Assembly: GCA_016647705.1 (NCBI GenBank)
Contig: JAENRU010000467.1
Location: forward strand, 298,501 to 362,500
Reading direction: 5' to 3'
Source of the DNA: Eucommia ulmoides
Taxonomy: Eukaryota; Streptophyta; Magnoliopsida; Garryales; Eucommiaceae
Length of the DNA: 64,000 bases
Below are positions 1-12,060 of this stretch, piece by piece. Positions within the stretch are counted from its first letter, which is position 1, and every line of letters begins with the position of its first letter. The notes under the pieces were generated by a model, which did not search any database, was not told the DNA's origin, and saw nothing but the letters and a program-made list of their open reading frames with translations. The position numbers and the translations under genes were made by a program.

Positions 1-140
1 TGTATTTAATGTTTCTAAATTTGCAAATGGACCCCTAGATTTTAATTTGATTTTTTATTGACCCAATTTCACCCCAAATTTTTCCCAGTTACTCTAAAAT
101 GCAACTAAAATGACGTACATGCTACAATTGAGGTCTTACA
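1..140 (-). repeat. 3' LTR of element A, terminal 140 bases only
   Basis: Bases 1-140 match 7074-7213 closely, including the run ACGTACATGCTACAATTGAG and the terminus GGTCTTACA. On the minus strand this reads as the LTR start TGTAAGACC. Confidence 0.85.
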
Positions 141-179
141 ACTCTTCCCAGCTAAAAGAAATTTTGTCCTGAAATTTTA

Positions 180-560
180 TTACCTTACTTGAATAAATAC
201 GGGTATCTGTTCATCATCTTGTCTTTTCTCTCTCATGTCACATCTTCCATTGCCTGACTGCGCCATAACACATTGACTAAAGGAATCGTTTTCGTTCACA
301 ACACCTGGTCTTTACGGCTTAGGATTTGGACTGACTCCTCAACGTAGGTCAAATCTGTTTCCAACTCAATCGGTTATGAAGTTAACACATGAGAAGGGTC
401 TGGCATACATTTTCAGAGCATCGATACATAGAAAATGTCGTGCAGTCGAGATAACTTTGGCGGTAACGCAAGTCTATTCGCTGTCGTGCCAACCCGATCT
501 AAAATTTTATATGGTTCGATGTACCCTTGAACTTAACTTCCCTTTCTTCCCGAACCTCAT
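180..560 (-). pseudogene. Integrase C-terminus/chromodomain remnant of element A
   Basis: The DNA is clearly similar to the chromodomain region of element B at 10711-11090: the same run of bases encoding the LTYVEEPVQIL-type and LWR.H.VE.ATW-type segments on the minus strand. In this copy no long frame stays open. The plus-strand frame starting at 376 is a shadow. Called from similarity to the better-preserved copy. Confidence 0.55.
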
Positions 561-766
561 TATGTCTTTCCATAGAGAAATATGCAAAAACACTTGATTT
601 CCCATCTCCAACTCCAACTCCCGTCGGCGCTTGTCTGCATAACTCTTTTGTCGACTTCAAGCGAATATTAATTTATATCGAATCATCTTGATTTTATCTA
701 CTGTCATTTTGGCGATATCCGACATCAGCAATTTCTTTTCTCCTACCTTAGTCCAACAGACTGGGG

Positions 767-1219
767 TCATCTCCTACCATACAATGCTCCATACGAGGCC
801 ATCTCGATTGTCGAATGGTAACTGTTATTGTAGGCAAATTCCATTAACGTCAGATGATCATTCCAGCTACCAAGAAATTCCAGAACACATCTCCTCAACA
901 TATCTTCTAATATCTGAATTGTATATTCGGATTGTTTGTTCGTCTGAGGATGGAAAGCGGTGCTAAACTTCAGCTTAGTACCTAAAGCAGTCTGGAGACT
1001 CGGCCAGAACCTCGAAGTAAATATCAAATCTCTAACCGGTACTATGGAAACTGGTGCGCCATGCAATTTAACAATCTCATCAATATATAGTTGGGTATAC
1101 TTATCGAGAGAGTACGTCGCCTTTACAGCTAGAAGATGAGCAAACTCAGTAGGCCTATCAACGATCATCCCAAATGGAATTATGCCCCTTGTTGGGTACG
1201 GGTAATCCTGAAACAACAT
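767..1219 (-). pseudogene. Integrase catalytic core fragment, element A
   Basis: An open stretch of 150 codons encodes a gypsy integrase core: MIVDRPTEF near the N-terminus (first catalytic Asp), a RFWPSLQ.ALGTKL segment, HPQTNKQSEYTIQ (Glu region) and LMEFAYNNSYHSTIEMA. The second catalytic Asp region reads VPVRDLIFTSRFW where family members have SDR..RFTS.FW, so that Asp appears shifted or lost. The fragment is bounded by stops. It belongs to the same pol as the RNase H and RT pieces at higher coordinates. Confidence 0.85.
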
Positions 1220-1769
1220 CCATCGTGATATGCTCCCATTTCCACTCTAAAATAAGTAAAGGCTACACTAACCCACTTGGACTTTGGTGCTTAATCTTAA
1301 CTTACAGACAAACAAGACACCTGGTAACACATTCTGCAATTTCCCATTTTATTCCAATCCACCAATAATGTTTTTGCAAATCGCGATACATTTGGTATTG
1401 CCTAGATGCATCGCGTACACTGAGCTATGCGCTTCCTCCTAGACATCCCTTCTCAAATTGACGTCACCAGGCACACACAACCTATTTCCCATCATCAACA
1501 CCTTATCGCTTTCCCTGACATGAAGATTTTCTCTGTGACCACTTCTCACTTTATCTCAAATCTTTTCCAATTAAACGTCTGACTTCTGAGCTTCGATAAT
1601 ACGATCAATCAACGTCGGCCTCAAAGTCAAAGTCGCAAGCAATGCAACCGTCTAACCAACTTCTAACTGAACTCATAACGATCCTAAATCGTCATATAGA
1701 TTAGTATGAACGGCTCTTATGTGCGCGATCGAACCCGCCGATTCCTGACTCAACGCATCTGCTACAACA

Positions 1770-1961
1770 TTAGCTTTTCCCCGGGTGATAGTGGATAGTG
1801 CAATCATAGTCTTTAATCAGCTCTATCCAACGTCTCTGCCTCAAATTTAATTCCTTATCAGTAAACAGATATTTCAAACTTTGGTGGTCAGTGTAGAGTT
1901 CACACTTCTCGCCATACAAGTAGTGTCTCCAAAACTTTAAGGCAAATATAATCGCTGCCAA
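1770..1961 (-). pseudogene. RNase H C-terminal fragment, element A
   Basis: Sixty-three codons with the typical end of a gypsy RNase H domain: [31 protein letters not shown] and [16 protein letters not shown], followed by IHYHPGKS. The family normally continues to NVVADALSRK; here a stop follows. Further RNase H similarity extends toward 2160 but is broken. Confidence 0.85.
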
Positions 1962-2456
1962 CTCCAGATCATGTGTCGGGTAATTTTGCTCATGATTCTT
2001 CAGTTATTGAGATGGCTATGTGATTTCATGACCCTGCTGCATCAAAACACATCCTAGCCTTTGGTGGGACGCATCACTATAAAATACGAAACCACTCCTT
2101 CCGTCGGGAGGGATAGTATTGGTGCCGATATCAATTTGCTCTTCAACTCCTGGAAACTCTATTCGCATTTGTTAGTCCACTTGAATTTGGATTCCTTGCG
2201 GTCGAATGAGTCAACGGGGCAGTTATAACAGAAAATCCCTGCACAAGCCGTTGAGATTAACTCGCCAATCCTAAAAAGTTTTAAATTCCAGTCACTTTTT
2301 TTTTTTTTTAGTCTTCCTCACTGAACAACTGCTTCAACTTCCTTTGGGTTCACCTGAATACCGTTTCCTAAAATAATATACCCCCCCCCCAAAAAATACC
2401 ACATAATCTAACCAAGATTCGCATTTACTGTACTTCGCATATAGCCTTTTCTCTTG

Positions 2457-2860
2457 TCACGTTTGTAACACGATTCGAAGATGTTTTGCATGCTCATCTC
2501 TGCTTTGGGAATAGATCAATATACCGTCAATGAATACGATAATAAATTGATCCAGATAAAATTGGAAGACCCGATTCATCAAGTCCATGAAGTCAGTAGG
2601 AGCATTTGTCAATCCGAAAGGCATAACCAAGAATTCATAGTGTCCATATCTCGCAAGGAACGCCATTTTCGCCACATCACTGTCTCTAACTTTTAATGGG
2701 TGATACCCTGATCGAAGATCTATCTTGGAAAACACTTTAGCCTTCTAGAGATGGTCAAACAAGTTATCAGTCTCAAATAATGGATATTTATTACGGACGG
2801 TCACCCTATTCAGCTGCCAATAGTCGATACACATTCTCAACGTGTCATCCTTCTTCTTCA
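2457..2860 (-). pseudogene. Reverse transcriptase fragment, element A
   Basis: The open part (2457-2735) encodes [39 protein letters not shown] and the catalytic box FIDGILIYS. The family has FIDDILIYS, so the second Asp of the box is Gly here, which should abolish polymerase activity. Similarity continues past a stop to about 2860 ([12 protein letters not shown]-type segment). This is the palm domain of a gypsy RT. Confidence 0.87.
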
Positions 2861-3042
2861 CAAACAAACTGCAGCTACTCATGGGGAAACGTTAGGTTTG
2901 ATAAATCTACGATCTAATAAATCTTGCAACAAAATCGTGCAACTGCACTTCCAATTCTTTCAGCTTGGTAGGCGCTATACGATAAGGGGGAATCGATATA
3001 GGAGCCGTTCATGGAAGCAACTCAATAATGACTTCCATCTCC

Positions 3043-3438
3043 CTATCTACTGGAAACCCTGGCCATTCTTCTGAAAAATACGTCAGGAAAATCTCTGACC
3101 ATTGAAATATTCGCCGTCTGAACTTCTTTCTGACTGGTGTCAATTATATGCACGAGGTATCCCTGACATCCTTTCTTTAATAATCTCCTGGCTTCTAAGG
3201 CTGAAATCAAACCGACAGGAGTGATAATTATGTCTCCCGAGAATACAAATTCCAGCTCAATTGAGATTTGAAAGGTCACTTCCTTCTTAAAATAATCCAT
3301 CGTGGCATGACAGCCGAACCTCAATTCCATATCCAGTATTACATCACGATCGTAAATATTCGAGGGTAATAGATCTACCGACAATTCTCTACCACCAATA
3401 CGAAGTAAACTATATTTATACGCACTAACTATTAACAT
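3043..3438 (-). pseudogene. Retroviral-type protease region, element A
   Basis: This 131-codon frame aligns by eye with the protease and linker region of element B (13536-13943). Shared landmarks are LLPSNIYDRDVILDMELR, ISALEARRLLKKGCQGYL and HIIDTSQKEV, the chromovirus retropepsin (RVP_2-like) layout with the linker to RT. The Asp-Ser/Thr-Gly active-site segment is not in this frame. Inactive remnant. Confidence 0.72.
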
Positions 3439-3439
3439 G

Positions 3440-4244
3440 GACTCATAGTTCTCGGCTATTTCCTACACATCATTCTCTATTAATTCACGCTGCATTTGCC
3501 AATTTTTTAAATCTTTTTGCCCATCAACCTAGAACGTATTTCCAAAGCAAATCCTTTCTAGATTAGTCTACATCTTATCTCTTCCGTTTTTATTTCAGAT
3601 TTTTATTTCGTCCCGCCGAATGGTCATCTTTTTTTGCTTTAACCATATGAATCTCCTTCTTTAATAAAATCACGAGCACACCCACACATTTATGATAAAA
3701 TTGTGTATCTTAAATAGTAGCGTAGTGTGTCGTGTAATTGCATAAATAAAGTGTTGTCTACCCAATCAATTTAATGAATAACTTAACATTGGACGAAATA
3801 AGTACGCTCTACCATACTACTGGTTTAGCAGTAAAGATATTATGTACTACCGACAGGGAATCCCAATGTCAAATGCTACGAATAGAATTACTTATCAGTT
3901 ATAATTTAATATTCCCAACCACAAACACCCCCTACAATCGCAATCTACCCATTACCACTACCAACCACCAACAATCAGTATCACCCTTCGTTGTATCCAC
4001 TAATTGTCAACAAGATAACTAATCATGCACGATACTAATATATCATCTAATGCAATGCAATAACTATCACTCGCGTGCCGAACCCACCTATTTACACCCT
4101 ATCTCTCGGTCCACTACTAGCTCGACACTATCTATCGACATCCTATCTCAAAGTCCCCTACTGACTAGACAACTGACACGTCTTCTTATCTCATGATCCT
4201 CTATTGACACAACTACTGGCAAGTCTACAGAACCTATAACCTAG
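3440..4244. other. Leader region of element A, no recognisable gag
   Basis: About 800 bases lie between the protease remnant and the primer site. No gag or zinc-knuckle frame is visible. The matching stretch of element B (14100-15368) is similar in its last few hundred bases, so the lack of gag is a family feature rather than local damage. Confidence 0.6.
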
Positions 4245-4256
4245 GCTCTGATACCA
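4245..4256 (-). other. Primer binding site, tRNA-iMet type
   Basis: On the minus strand the sequence is TGGTATCAGAGC, the standard plant initiator tRNA-Met primer site. It starts 4 bases inside the 5' LTR boundary at 4261, which fixes the element's orientation. Confidence 0.9.
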
Positions 4257-4260
4257 AAAT

Positions 4261-5902
4261 TGTCACACCCTACCCCGGACACCCGACAGGTGGGGCCGGC
4301 GTGATGTAGACATGACGCCGCCCAACTAACTAGCCAACCCCAATATGTCCATAACAAAATTGTAAGCTTGTACAACACATATAAAAAGTTCCCTCTGATA
4401 GGGATACACCGTCCCGAAACATAAATACAATCAAACAAAACCCCTGAACCTCATTTAGATTTCATTTCTGATATCTCGTCTCCAAAATTTTCCTCAAATG
4501 ACCCCTTTTTGCGTGACCCGCATAACTCTATCTAGCGCCAGTAGGGGACCGATCGGTTCCTAGCTATTTTACCTGCGAGTGTACTACCTTCTTAGTAAAA
4601 ATATTTTGTAATAATAAATCATTCTATAACATCTAAATGGATCAAGCGCTGTGTATAGAATTAGCACGTAACTAGTAAAATTCTTCATAATAATAGCAGT
4701 GAAAATAAAGCAACAAATATAAGTTCCATTCCAACTCATCTTAGTACAATGATACCAATCACCATAATAACTAATAAATCACCCAGTATAAGTAAAACAT
4801 TACATCTCAAACACCCACTCTACCACAACACACATTGGTTAGCCATAGTGATCGTTTTAACCTCATGATTGGGAGTTGCAACGGTACCTTAACACTCGTA
4901 GGAATGCCTTCCTACGAAATATCCACACCCCTTTTTGGGGAGAAATATAATCCACACCCCTTACGGGGAGAAACATCTATATCCCATGGGAAGAATCCAC
5001 ACCTCTTACGGGAAGAAATATAATCCACACCCCTTTCGGGGAGAAACCACACCCCTTTCGGGGAGAACAACCATGTCATCGTCAAAATCAAATGCAGCAT
5101 CATCGAATCACAACTCAATAAATATCGTCTACTCAACATCGTCAAATCACCACGTCTACCTCTTTTCTTCAAAACCAACTTTTAAATCCAAAAATCATAT
5201 TTCACACTTTTAAAGAAAATGTCCGATTTTATTAAAACTACTTTTCCACCCTTTATTTTTAGAAAACCAGGCATTTTTAGAAAAATAGATGTTTCCTATT
5301 CTCTTTTTAAAAACACAGTCTAATTCCACCAAATCCAGCGGAAATTCATTTTCAAATTCTTTTTTGAAAACTATCGAAATTCTCCGGAAATCCAATTTAC
5401 TAACTCATTCAAATCCTGCTTGATCCATATCATTTATAAATTCATACAGTTTAAATAATCACATATTTCATCATATATATTCATAGAAAAATAGTTTGGC
5501 AAGAAGACAATACACTCACCTCGTAAACCGCTCTCCAAAACCTTCACTAACCATACTCTACCGGGACACCGGTGCCTGCGAGCCTAATAGTAACAGAGCC
5601 TAAATTAATATCTTATCTAAAACATTTGAATCATGCAATGCAGACCCTATATTTCGATTTGTTACTATTTTATGTACCACATAATTAAAATTAATTAATC
5701 GTTAGGAAATTGTTACGATTTTGGAATTTGTAACGCTAAATAAAATTTAATTTAACGAAAATTATTAATCGATTGAAATTTCACCTGTTTCCGAATCGTT
5801 TGGCGACCACGAGAGGGGTTTTTAATTTCCAGTGGGGTGGTTTGTGTAATTCCCTTTTCTTTTTCTTATTTTTTTTTTCTTTTTTATTTTTCCCTTCTTT
5901 TT

Positions 5903-5937
<35 letters not shown>

Positions 5938-7213
5938 CTTCTCTTCTCTGTTTCGGCTTCTGCTTCAGTTCCTGTTTGAACCAGCCACCGACCGACCTAC
6001 TCTAATCACGAACACACCGTCACAGATTACACACACCCCAAATGCCGAACACACGCACTCCCCCCCCACAATCACCGTCGACTGAACGAACTCCCCACCG
6101 GATGACGACATCACCGACGACTCCTTCTCTCTCACTTCGTTTTCTGTTTCTGCTTTGGGACTCTCCGGTGACCGACCTTGCTCCGATCACGCCACACATC
6201 CACGAAGACGGAACACCCATGACGCCGAACAGAACACTTACTTGAAACCGATACCCACGTTCTCTCTCTCTCTCTAACACTCCGGCCGGCAGCACCCAGC
6301 CTCACACCGGAGGAACATCCCCACGCCGTCGATGATCACACATCTAGACCAGACGGCGCCACCACACACCCCCACACAGTCGCTGAACAACCAGAACACA
6401 CCCACTGCCGGCAGCCCACACACTCGACGACGAACCGAATGCACACACCGGCGAACGGCGACGATCAAGCACACACTGCCGGTGGATAGAACACACACCC
6501 ATATACTCACAGTAGACCGACGGCGATGGCCTATTACTCCCTCACCTGAAATCGACGACAACACGCACACCCACCCACATATACTGCCGAAAAAAACAGA
6601 ACACCCACATGCACACAGCTATACACCCATTCTCCGAACGACGGTCGTCTGAACAACGCTCACTTTGCCAGCGACACACACACCCTACCGGCTGGATGGA
6701 CGGACACACACCCACACAACCAGAGTCCACTACCGACCTCTCCCTCTCTCTCTATTTCCTGATTTTCTTTTTAATTTCAGATTTGATGAGATGTTTTGAT
6801 CGTTACACATATATATTGCATGTATTTAGTGGGTTCAATTCCTCCAAGCTTGCCACGTCGCTGCTCTCCCTATTCCTGCCGGCGGTTTGCTCGTCTGATC
6901 ACCTACCCACCCACACATATATATAATAAACCTTTTTATTAATTACTCTTTCCTCCCCCAACTTCCTTTAAATCTTAATTTTAATTAATTTCAACTTTTA
7001 AAAGTTTCTAAGATTTGCAATTTCACCCCAGTTTCAATTAAAAGTTAAATGTCAATTTACCCCCCCCAAAGTGTGGATTTAATGTTTCTAAATTTACGAA
7101 TTGACCCCTAGATTTTAATTTAATTTTTTATTGACCCAATTTCACCCCGAATTTTTCCCAATTACTCTAAAATGCAACTAAAATGACGTACATGCTACAA
7201 TTGAGGTCTTACA
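4261..7213 (-). repeat. 5' LTR of element A (2953 bp)
   Basis: Begins TGTCACACCC and ends GGTCTTACA on the plus strand, an inverted TG..CA pair. The outer parts match the element B LTRs. The middle differs: it has its own minisatellite (4918-5075), a long poly-T tract (about 5905-5937), and a CA-rich stretch (6000-6720) whose many open frames look like low-complexity shadows. The length and the divergent middle mark A as a subfamily distinct from B. Confidence 0.85.
4918..5075 (+). repeat. Minisatellite in LTR A, unit about 25-35 bp
   Basis: Five or six variable copies of ATCCACACCCCTTTCGGGG followed by AGAAATATA-like spacers, with alternatives TTTTTGGGG, TTACGGGG and TTTCGGGG. It occupies the same relative LTR position as the different 22-bp minisatellite in the element B LTRs. 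Confidence 0.8.
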
Positions 7214-8151
7214 GCATATCCATGAAAGCAACAAAAATGGTGAGGCGTCGTATGGAGCTATCTGGGGATTAGGGAACCTGTACGAAACCACTTCAATAAC
7301 GATCTCATCAACAAAGGGAGACCTTATCCCTGAAGAGAGCCCTACGGCACGGGTAACGTTGCAGTAAGTTCTTCCTGGCTGGGGCTCATAGAGATCCTCT
7401 GTTCACCGACTCTGTGAGGGTAGAGACATAGAGTCTGACGTGGCCAGTGTGGAGAAATCCAGTTTTCAGATATGACGATTGCGACGATGAGGCTGGTCCC
7501 TCAAGATATGTCTTTTAGAGTGAATCACACGATATAACTCTTGGTAATACTTATCTTTCCCTGTATTCCAGAGAACCAGTCCCCCCTAAGTTAGGGCCGG
7601 TGACAGGCCAGAGAGGATAACATCAAGGCAAGATTGGAATTTGCCTAGCTAGCGCTTTAGATTGTTAATCCGTACTGTATCTGCAGCTCTAGCGTCTAGC
7701 CTTGCGTAAACTCCTGAGGGCGAATGCGTGCACTTCATCGTACACGATCGAGAAAGGAACTGATGATGATGAGATGAAGGCTTTTAGTAGTGTTTTCCAT
7801 AGACAACGCCAAACTATTGATGTAAGATATTGGACAACCTCAACGGTATGGTCTGGTCACTGTTGATTGAGATATTATTCCTGGCTGAAATGGAGATGGA
7901 GAGGTCTGGGATCAATCCACTTAGCCCGGGATAGGCAGAGCTGGAGTGACCCGGGATGAGAGTTAAGTGGTGAAGCAACCTGGAAGTCTTCCGATCCGTA
8001 GAAAGTCTTCTTATCCGCGGGGAGTCTTCTGACCGAGACGGGATGGGTCCAAGCAGGAATGAGGTTGGACGCCCTCTGGTCTAAGAAAAGGTGGATCAGA
8101 GTTGAGATGAACTCAGATGCCTTCTGGTTTTCTGATCCGCAGAGAGATGGA
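7214..8151. other. Left part of the sequence into which element B inserted
   Basis: More GC-rich than its surroundings, with no coding frame that looks real. The wording from 8060 to the insertion point, and its continuation at 17921, resembles the R/U5-like part of gypsy LTRs in this window: a TATATAGG-like box and a GGCCTGG..TTTTGGCC tract. I infer a decayed Tat-like LTR element as target but could not set its ends. Confidence 0.4.
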
Positions 8152-8156
8152 TTCGA
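8152..8156. other. Target site duplication TTCGA, left copy
   Basis: TTCGA directly precedes the LTR start TGTCACACCC at 8157. An identical TTCGA follows the other LTR end at 17916-17920. Five bases is the usual length for Ty3/gypsy integration. Confidence 0.9.
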
Positions 8157-10664
8157 TGTCACACCCCACCCCGGACACCCATCACCGTGGGACCGGTGTG
8201 ACGTTAACACGACTTTACCAAAATCACAAACATTAGAAATAACCATATACATGTATACAGACGTATCACAAACATATATATATGTATATATATGTATATA
8301 TACTCTCAAATTCGGGAAACATCAGTCCCTACAAAAAAAAATATCGTAACGATAAAGATACATAACATCTAAACCTCTCAGTGTTCACCTCTAGTAGTAG
8401 TCCCAAGATACTCTTTCCCTATGGCACCTTCGGATTCAACCTATTGCCAGTAGGGGACGGACCCCTATTTAATGCACCTGCGAGTGTACTGCCTTCTTAG
8501 TAAAAATATTTTTTATAATAATAATTCATTCTACAATATCTAAATGGATTAAGTGTACGTATAAAAACAACACGTAACTACCAAAATTCTCCATAATATA
8601 AGCAGTGAAAATAAATCAATAAATATAAGTTCCATTCAAACCCATCTACTAAAATAATACCAATCACCATAATGAATAATAAATCACCCAATATAAGTAA
8701 AACAACACATCTCAAACATCACTCCACTGCAACACACACTGGCTAGCCATAGTGATCGTTTTAACCTCACGATCGAGAGTTTGCAACGGTACCGTACTAT
8801 CCGTAGGATATTCTTTCCTACGAACACCCATCACTCTGCCGAAGTGGATAATCACTGCGCAGTATAAACGTCTAACATCACTCTGCTGAAACAGATAAAC
8901 ATCACTCCGCCGAAGCAGATCAACATCACTCCGCCGAAGCGGATCAACATCACTCAATAATATCGTCTAATCAACATCGTCAAATCACCACATAATTTTT
9001 AAAAGTATCTAATTTAAATACAACCATTCTCCATCATATATATATATATATATACAAATAATTTGGCAAGAAGACAGTACACTCACCTGGTAATTCGCTC
9101 TCAAAAGCTCCACCGACTATCCTCTACTGATCCTCCGATAAATGTGAACCTATTTGGGATAGGGCCTAAATTGATATTATAAAGAAAAAAATAACCTACT
9201 CGTGCAAATGCAAGCCCTAAGTTTCATAATTTCCCATTCTCTTCATTTTATTATGTAAAATTATTATTCGGTTTAATTTTTTATTTCTTTTGTTAAAATT
9301 ATCTATAAAAATTTAGTAATACAACGGTCCCCACGGTTACTAAATTTGTATGCTAGAATTTTAATTTAATTGGAAATAATATTTAATAAAAATATTATTT
9401 GTCCCGAATCGTTCACGGGTCGTGAGATGAGTTTAAATTTTTGTTGGGGTTAAAAGTGAATTTTTTTACTTTTTCTTCTTTTCCTTTTTTTTTTTTTTTT
9501 TCTTTTTTCTGTTTTCCTTCTTCTTGTTTCCGCCAGACCGCCGGCGACACTCTTTCTCTTTAACGTTCACACACACTCATAGCCTCTGCCGGCCGACAAC
9601 CCACCTACAATCACAGCAGGTCCGACCGTCGACACCACACACACACTACACACACAGTCGTTGGACGTAAAACCACACCAAGTCGCTGTCGACGACACAC
9701 GCGCGACGACTTCCACTGAACGCACTCCCACCGCCGGACCAACACACACCCACAGACGGTGATTGAACAGAGCATACACACACGGTGCTCGCACACACAT
9801 ATGCACGCGACCCGACCGACAACACACACACGATTTGACTACACCCACATACTGTCGGCAACCAAAACAGAGCATACGCCGCCGGAACTTTACCGACCGA
9901 ACCCATGCATGCATACACTCAACAAGAATAATTACACAATTACGTACCAAAACGACGATGACGAACGGTAACGTTTTTACAGGGTTAACGATCTCGCTCC
10001 ACGACCGTCGATCCCGCACCGAACCGAACGGCAACGATCAAGCCATCCTACGATCATCGGAGAGTAGTCGACGAACGGAGAGTAGAACACACTCAAACTA
10101 CCCCACACACATGTACGCTAATTCTCCCCACCATCACCGCAGGAGACACTACCGAGAACCCCCTTCCATTTCCCTCTCTCTCTCCAGAATTTCTCTAAAA
10201 TGGGTTTGAGATTTTCTTCCTTAATTCATCTTGCATGATTATATATATCTTGCATGATTTTGGTGGAGAACGTTTTGATCTTGCCACTTCCGTTTCCTTG
10301 CTCCAGTCGATGCTCGTCGTGCACACATGCGGAGGATGAACAGACGTGTGTATATAAATGGGTTTAAACCAAAATCTTTAATTAATTACCATTTCTTCCC
10401 CTAACTTCTTTAACTTCTTAATTTTTCTCAAATTCAGCTTAATTTTTTTTTTTCTAAAATTTTCAATTTCACCCCTAAAACTTTTAAATTATAAGATTAA
10501 ATGTCAATTTGAAATTTTAAGTTCTAAAATTAATATTTTTAAAGTTTCCAATTTGACCCCTAAACTTTTTATTTGGATTTTTAATTAACAAAATTTTCCC
10601 CCAATTTCCTGATGCTCTAAAATACGACTATTAATGATGTACATGCTATGATTTAGGTCTTACA
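8157..10664 (-). repeat. 3' LTR of element B (2508 bp)
   Basis: Runs from TGTCACACCC to GGTCTTACA on the plus strand. It contains a short (TA)n tract near 8276, a 22-bp minisatellite (8826-8955), a poly-T tract near 9486 and a CA-rich domain (9570-10150). Compared with the copy at 15385-17915, the first 800 bases differ by a handful of substitutions plus the length of the (TA)n tract. Confidence 0.92.
8826..8955 (+). repeat. 22-bp minisatellite in LTR B (left copy)
   Basis: Four to five copies of AACATCACTCCGCCGAAGC followed by AGATC or GGATC, the outer ones degenerate (CTCTGCTGAAACAGAT). The minus-strand frame of repeated SDVD-like residues at 8712-8957 is a translation of this repeat, not a gene. 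Confidence 0.85.
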
Positions 10665-10678
10665 ACTCTTCCCTCCTC
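10665..10678 (-). other. Polypurine tract of element B
   Basis: On the minus strand GAGGAGGGAAGAGT directly precedes the 3' LTR start TGTAAGACC: an all-purine stretch apart from its final T, in the expected plus-strand priming position. Confidence 0.8.
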
Positions 10679-10710
10679 AAAGAAATTTCGTCCCGAAATT
10701 TTTTATTACT

Positions 10711-10947
10711 TTAGTCGAACAAATGCGGGTATTTGTTCCTCATTTCTTCCTCTCGTACCCATGTCGCCACTTCCACCGCATGACTGCGCCACAACACTTT
10801 GACTAATGGGATCGTCTTCGTTCGCCACACTTGATCTTTACGCCTTAGGATTTGGACTGGTTCCTCAACGTAGGTCAAATCTGCTTCTAATTCGATCGGC
10901 TGCGAAGTCAACACATGAGAAGGGTCTGACACATATTTCCAAAGCAT
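10711..10947 (-). pseudogene. Integrase tail with chromodomain, element B
   Basis: Seventy-eight open codons. They begin with the end of the integrase (LWKYVSDPSHVL, family form LRKYxPDPSHVL), pass through LTYVEEPVQILRRKDQV, and finish in a chromodomain with LVKVLWRSHAVEVATWVRE and MRNKYPHLFD. In chromoviruses this domain is thought to guide integration to heterochromatin marks. The aromatic-cage positions look partly kept (W of LWR, W of ATW). It is cut off from the integrase core by frame breaks around 11000-11200. Confidence 0.86.
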
Positions 10948-11199
10948 CGATATATGGAAAACGTCGTGTAAACGAGATTACTCTGGAGGTAATACAAGTT
11001 TATACGTTGCAGTGCCAACCCGGTCTAAAATTTCCTATGGTTCGATAAATCTTGGAATCAACTTCCCTTTCTTTCCGAACCTCATTATGCCTTTCCATGG
11101 AGAAATACGCAAGAACATATGATCTCCCACTTCGAACTCTAACTCCCGTCGGCGCCTGTCTGCATAACTCTTTGTCGACTCTGAGCAATTTTGAATCTT

Positions 11200-11697
11200 T
11201 CACACATTACCTTTCACTTTGTTTGCTGTCATTTGAACTATGCCCAGCTTCAACAATTTACGTTCACCCACTTTAGTCCAACAGACTGGGGTTCTGCATC
11301 TCCTACTATACAATGCTTCATACAGGGCCATTTCGATTGCCGAATGGTAGTTGGGATGATCATTTGTCGTTGATGGAATTCGCCTACAACAACAAGGCCC
11401 AGGAAATTCCAGAACACATCCCATCAACATATCTTCCCACGTCTGAATCGTACGCTCTGATTGACCGTCCGTCTGAGGATGGGAAGCGGTGTTAAATTTC
11501 AGCTTGGTATCCAAAGCAGTCTGGAGACTCGGCCAGAACCCTGAAGTAAATCTCAGATTTCTATCCGACACTATAGAAACCATGGCACCGTGCAACCTCA
11601 CAATCTCATCGATATACAATTGGGCATACCTCTCAAGTAAATATATCGTCTTTTCGGCCAGAAAATGAGTGGACTTGGTAAACCTATCAACGATCAC
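11200..11697 (-). pseudogene. Integrase catalytic core, element B
   Basis: A 165-codon frame with all three catalytic acidic positions visible: MIVDRFTKSTHF (first Asp), SDRNLRFTSGFW (second Asp) and HPQTDGQSERTIQ (Glu). After the core, LEFPGPCCCRRIPSTTND departs from the family's SWxxHLPLxEFAYNNSYH, suggesting an insertion or frameshift compensated before YHSAIEMALYEALYSRRCR. The core is thus better kept than in element A, but isolated from the zinc-binding N-terminus. Confidence 0.88.
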
Positions 11698-11849
11698 CTA
11701 GATGGAATTATACCCCTTTTTAGTACGCGGTAGTCCTGAAACGAAATCTATCGTAATATGCTCCTACTTTCACTTTGGAATAGGTAGAGGTTGCAACAAC
11801 CCACTTGGACGTTGATGCTCAAATTTAACTTGCTGACAAACAAGACACC

Positions 11850-12060
11850 TGACAACAAATTATGTTATTTCCCGCTTCATTCCGATCCACCAATAATGTT
11901 CATGCAAATCTCGATACATTTGGATACTGCCTGGATGCAGAGCATACGCTGAGCTATACGCTTCCTCCAAGATGTCCTTATTCAAGTTGACGTTATCAAG
12001 CACACACAGGCTATTTTCCATCATTAAAGCTTAATCATTATCTCTGACACGATAATCAAC
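11850..12060 (-). pseudogene. Integrase N-terminal zinc-binding region, element B
   Basis: Minus-strand reading gives NLNKDILEEAYSSAYALHPG, then SIQMYRDLHEHYWWIGMKRE, the H-H half of the HHCC zinc finger that precedes gypsy integrase cores. The Cys-Cys half is degenerate. Element A has a matching stretch at 1370-1500. Confidence 0.7.

Larger units (their letters stand above)
1..7213 (-). mobile_element. Ty3/gypsy chromovirus element A (truncated by window edge)
   Basis: Read on the minus strand the order is 5' LTR (4261-7213), tRNA-iMet primer site (4245-4256), protease, reverse transcriptase, RNase H, integrase, chromodomain region and the first 140 bases of the 3' LTR, whose remainder lies off the left edge. 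PR-RT-RH-IN is the Ty3/gypsy order. The RT and integrase wording matches the Tekay/Del type of plant chromovirus (family knowledge). All coding parts carry stops and frameshifts and no gag is recognisable. The 5 bases right of the LTR are GCATA; the matching left duplication is outside the window. Confidence 0.88.

Noticed and set aside
4245-4256. tRNA gene remnant
   Set aside because: Only the 3' tRNA-complementary bases are present, next to an LTR: a primer binding site, not a tRNA gene.
5773-6730. Phe-rich and Thr/Pro-rich frames in LTR A
   Set aside because: Translations of a poly-T tract and CACACA-rich sequence inside an LTR.
7875-8349. 144-codon minus frame and 96-codon plus frame
   Set aside because: Both cross the junction between flanking DNA and LTR B at 8157, so they arose by the insertion.
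9567-10209. Long open frames on both strands (for example 9763-10209 plus, 9567-10034 minus)
   Set aside because: They lie in the CA-rich domain of LTR B, overlap each other on opposite strands, and lack domain features; the second LTR copy shows the same frames shifted or shortened.
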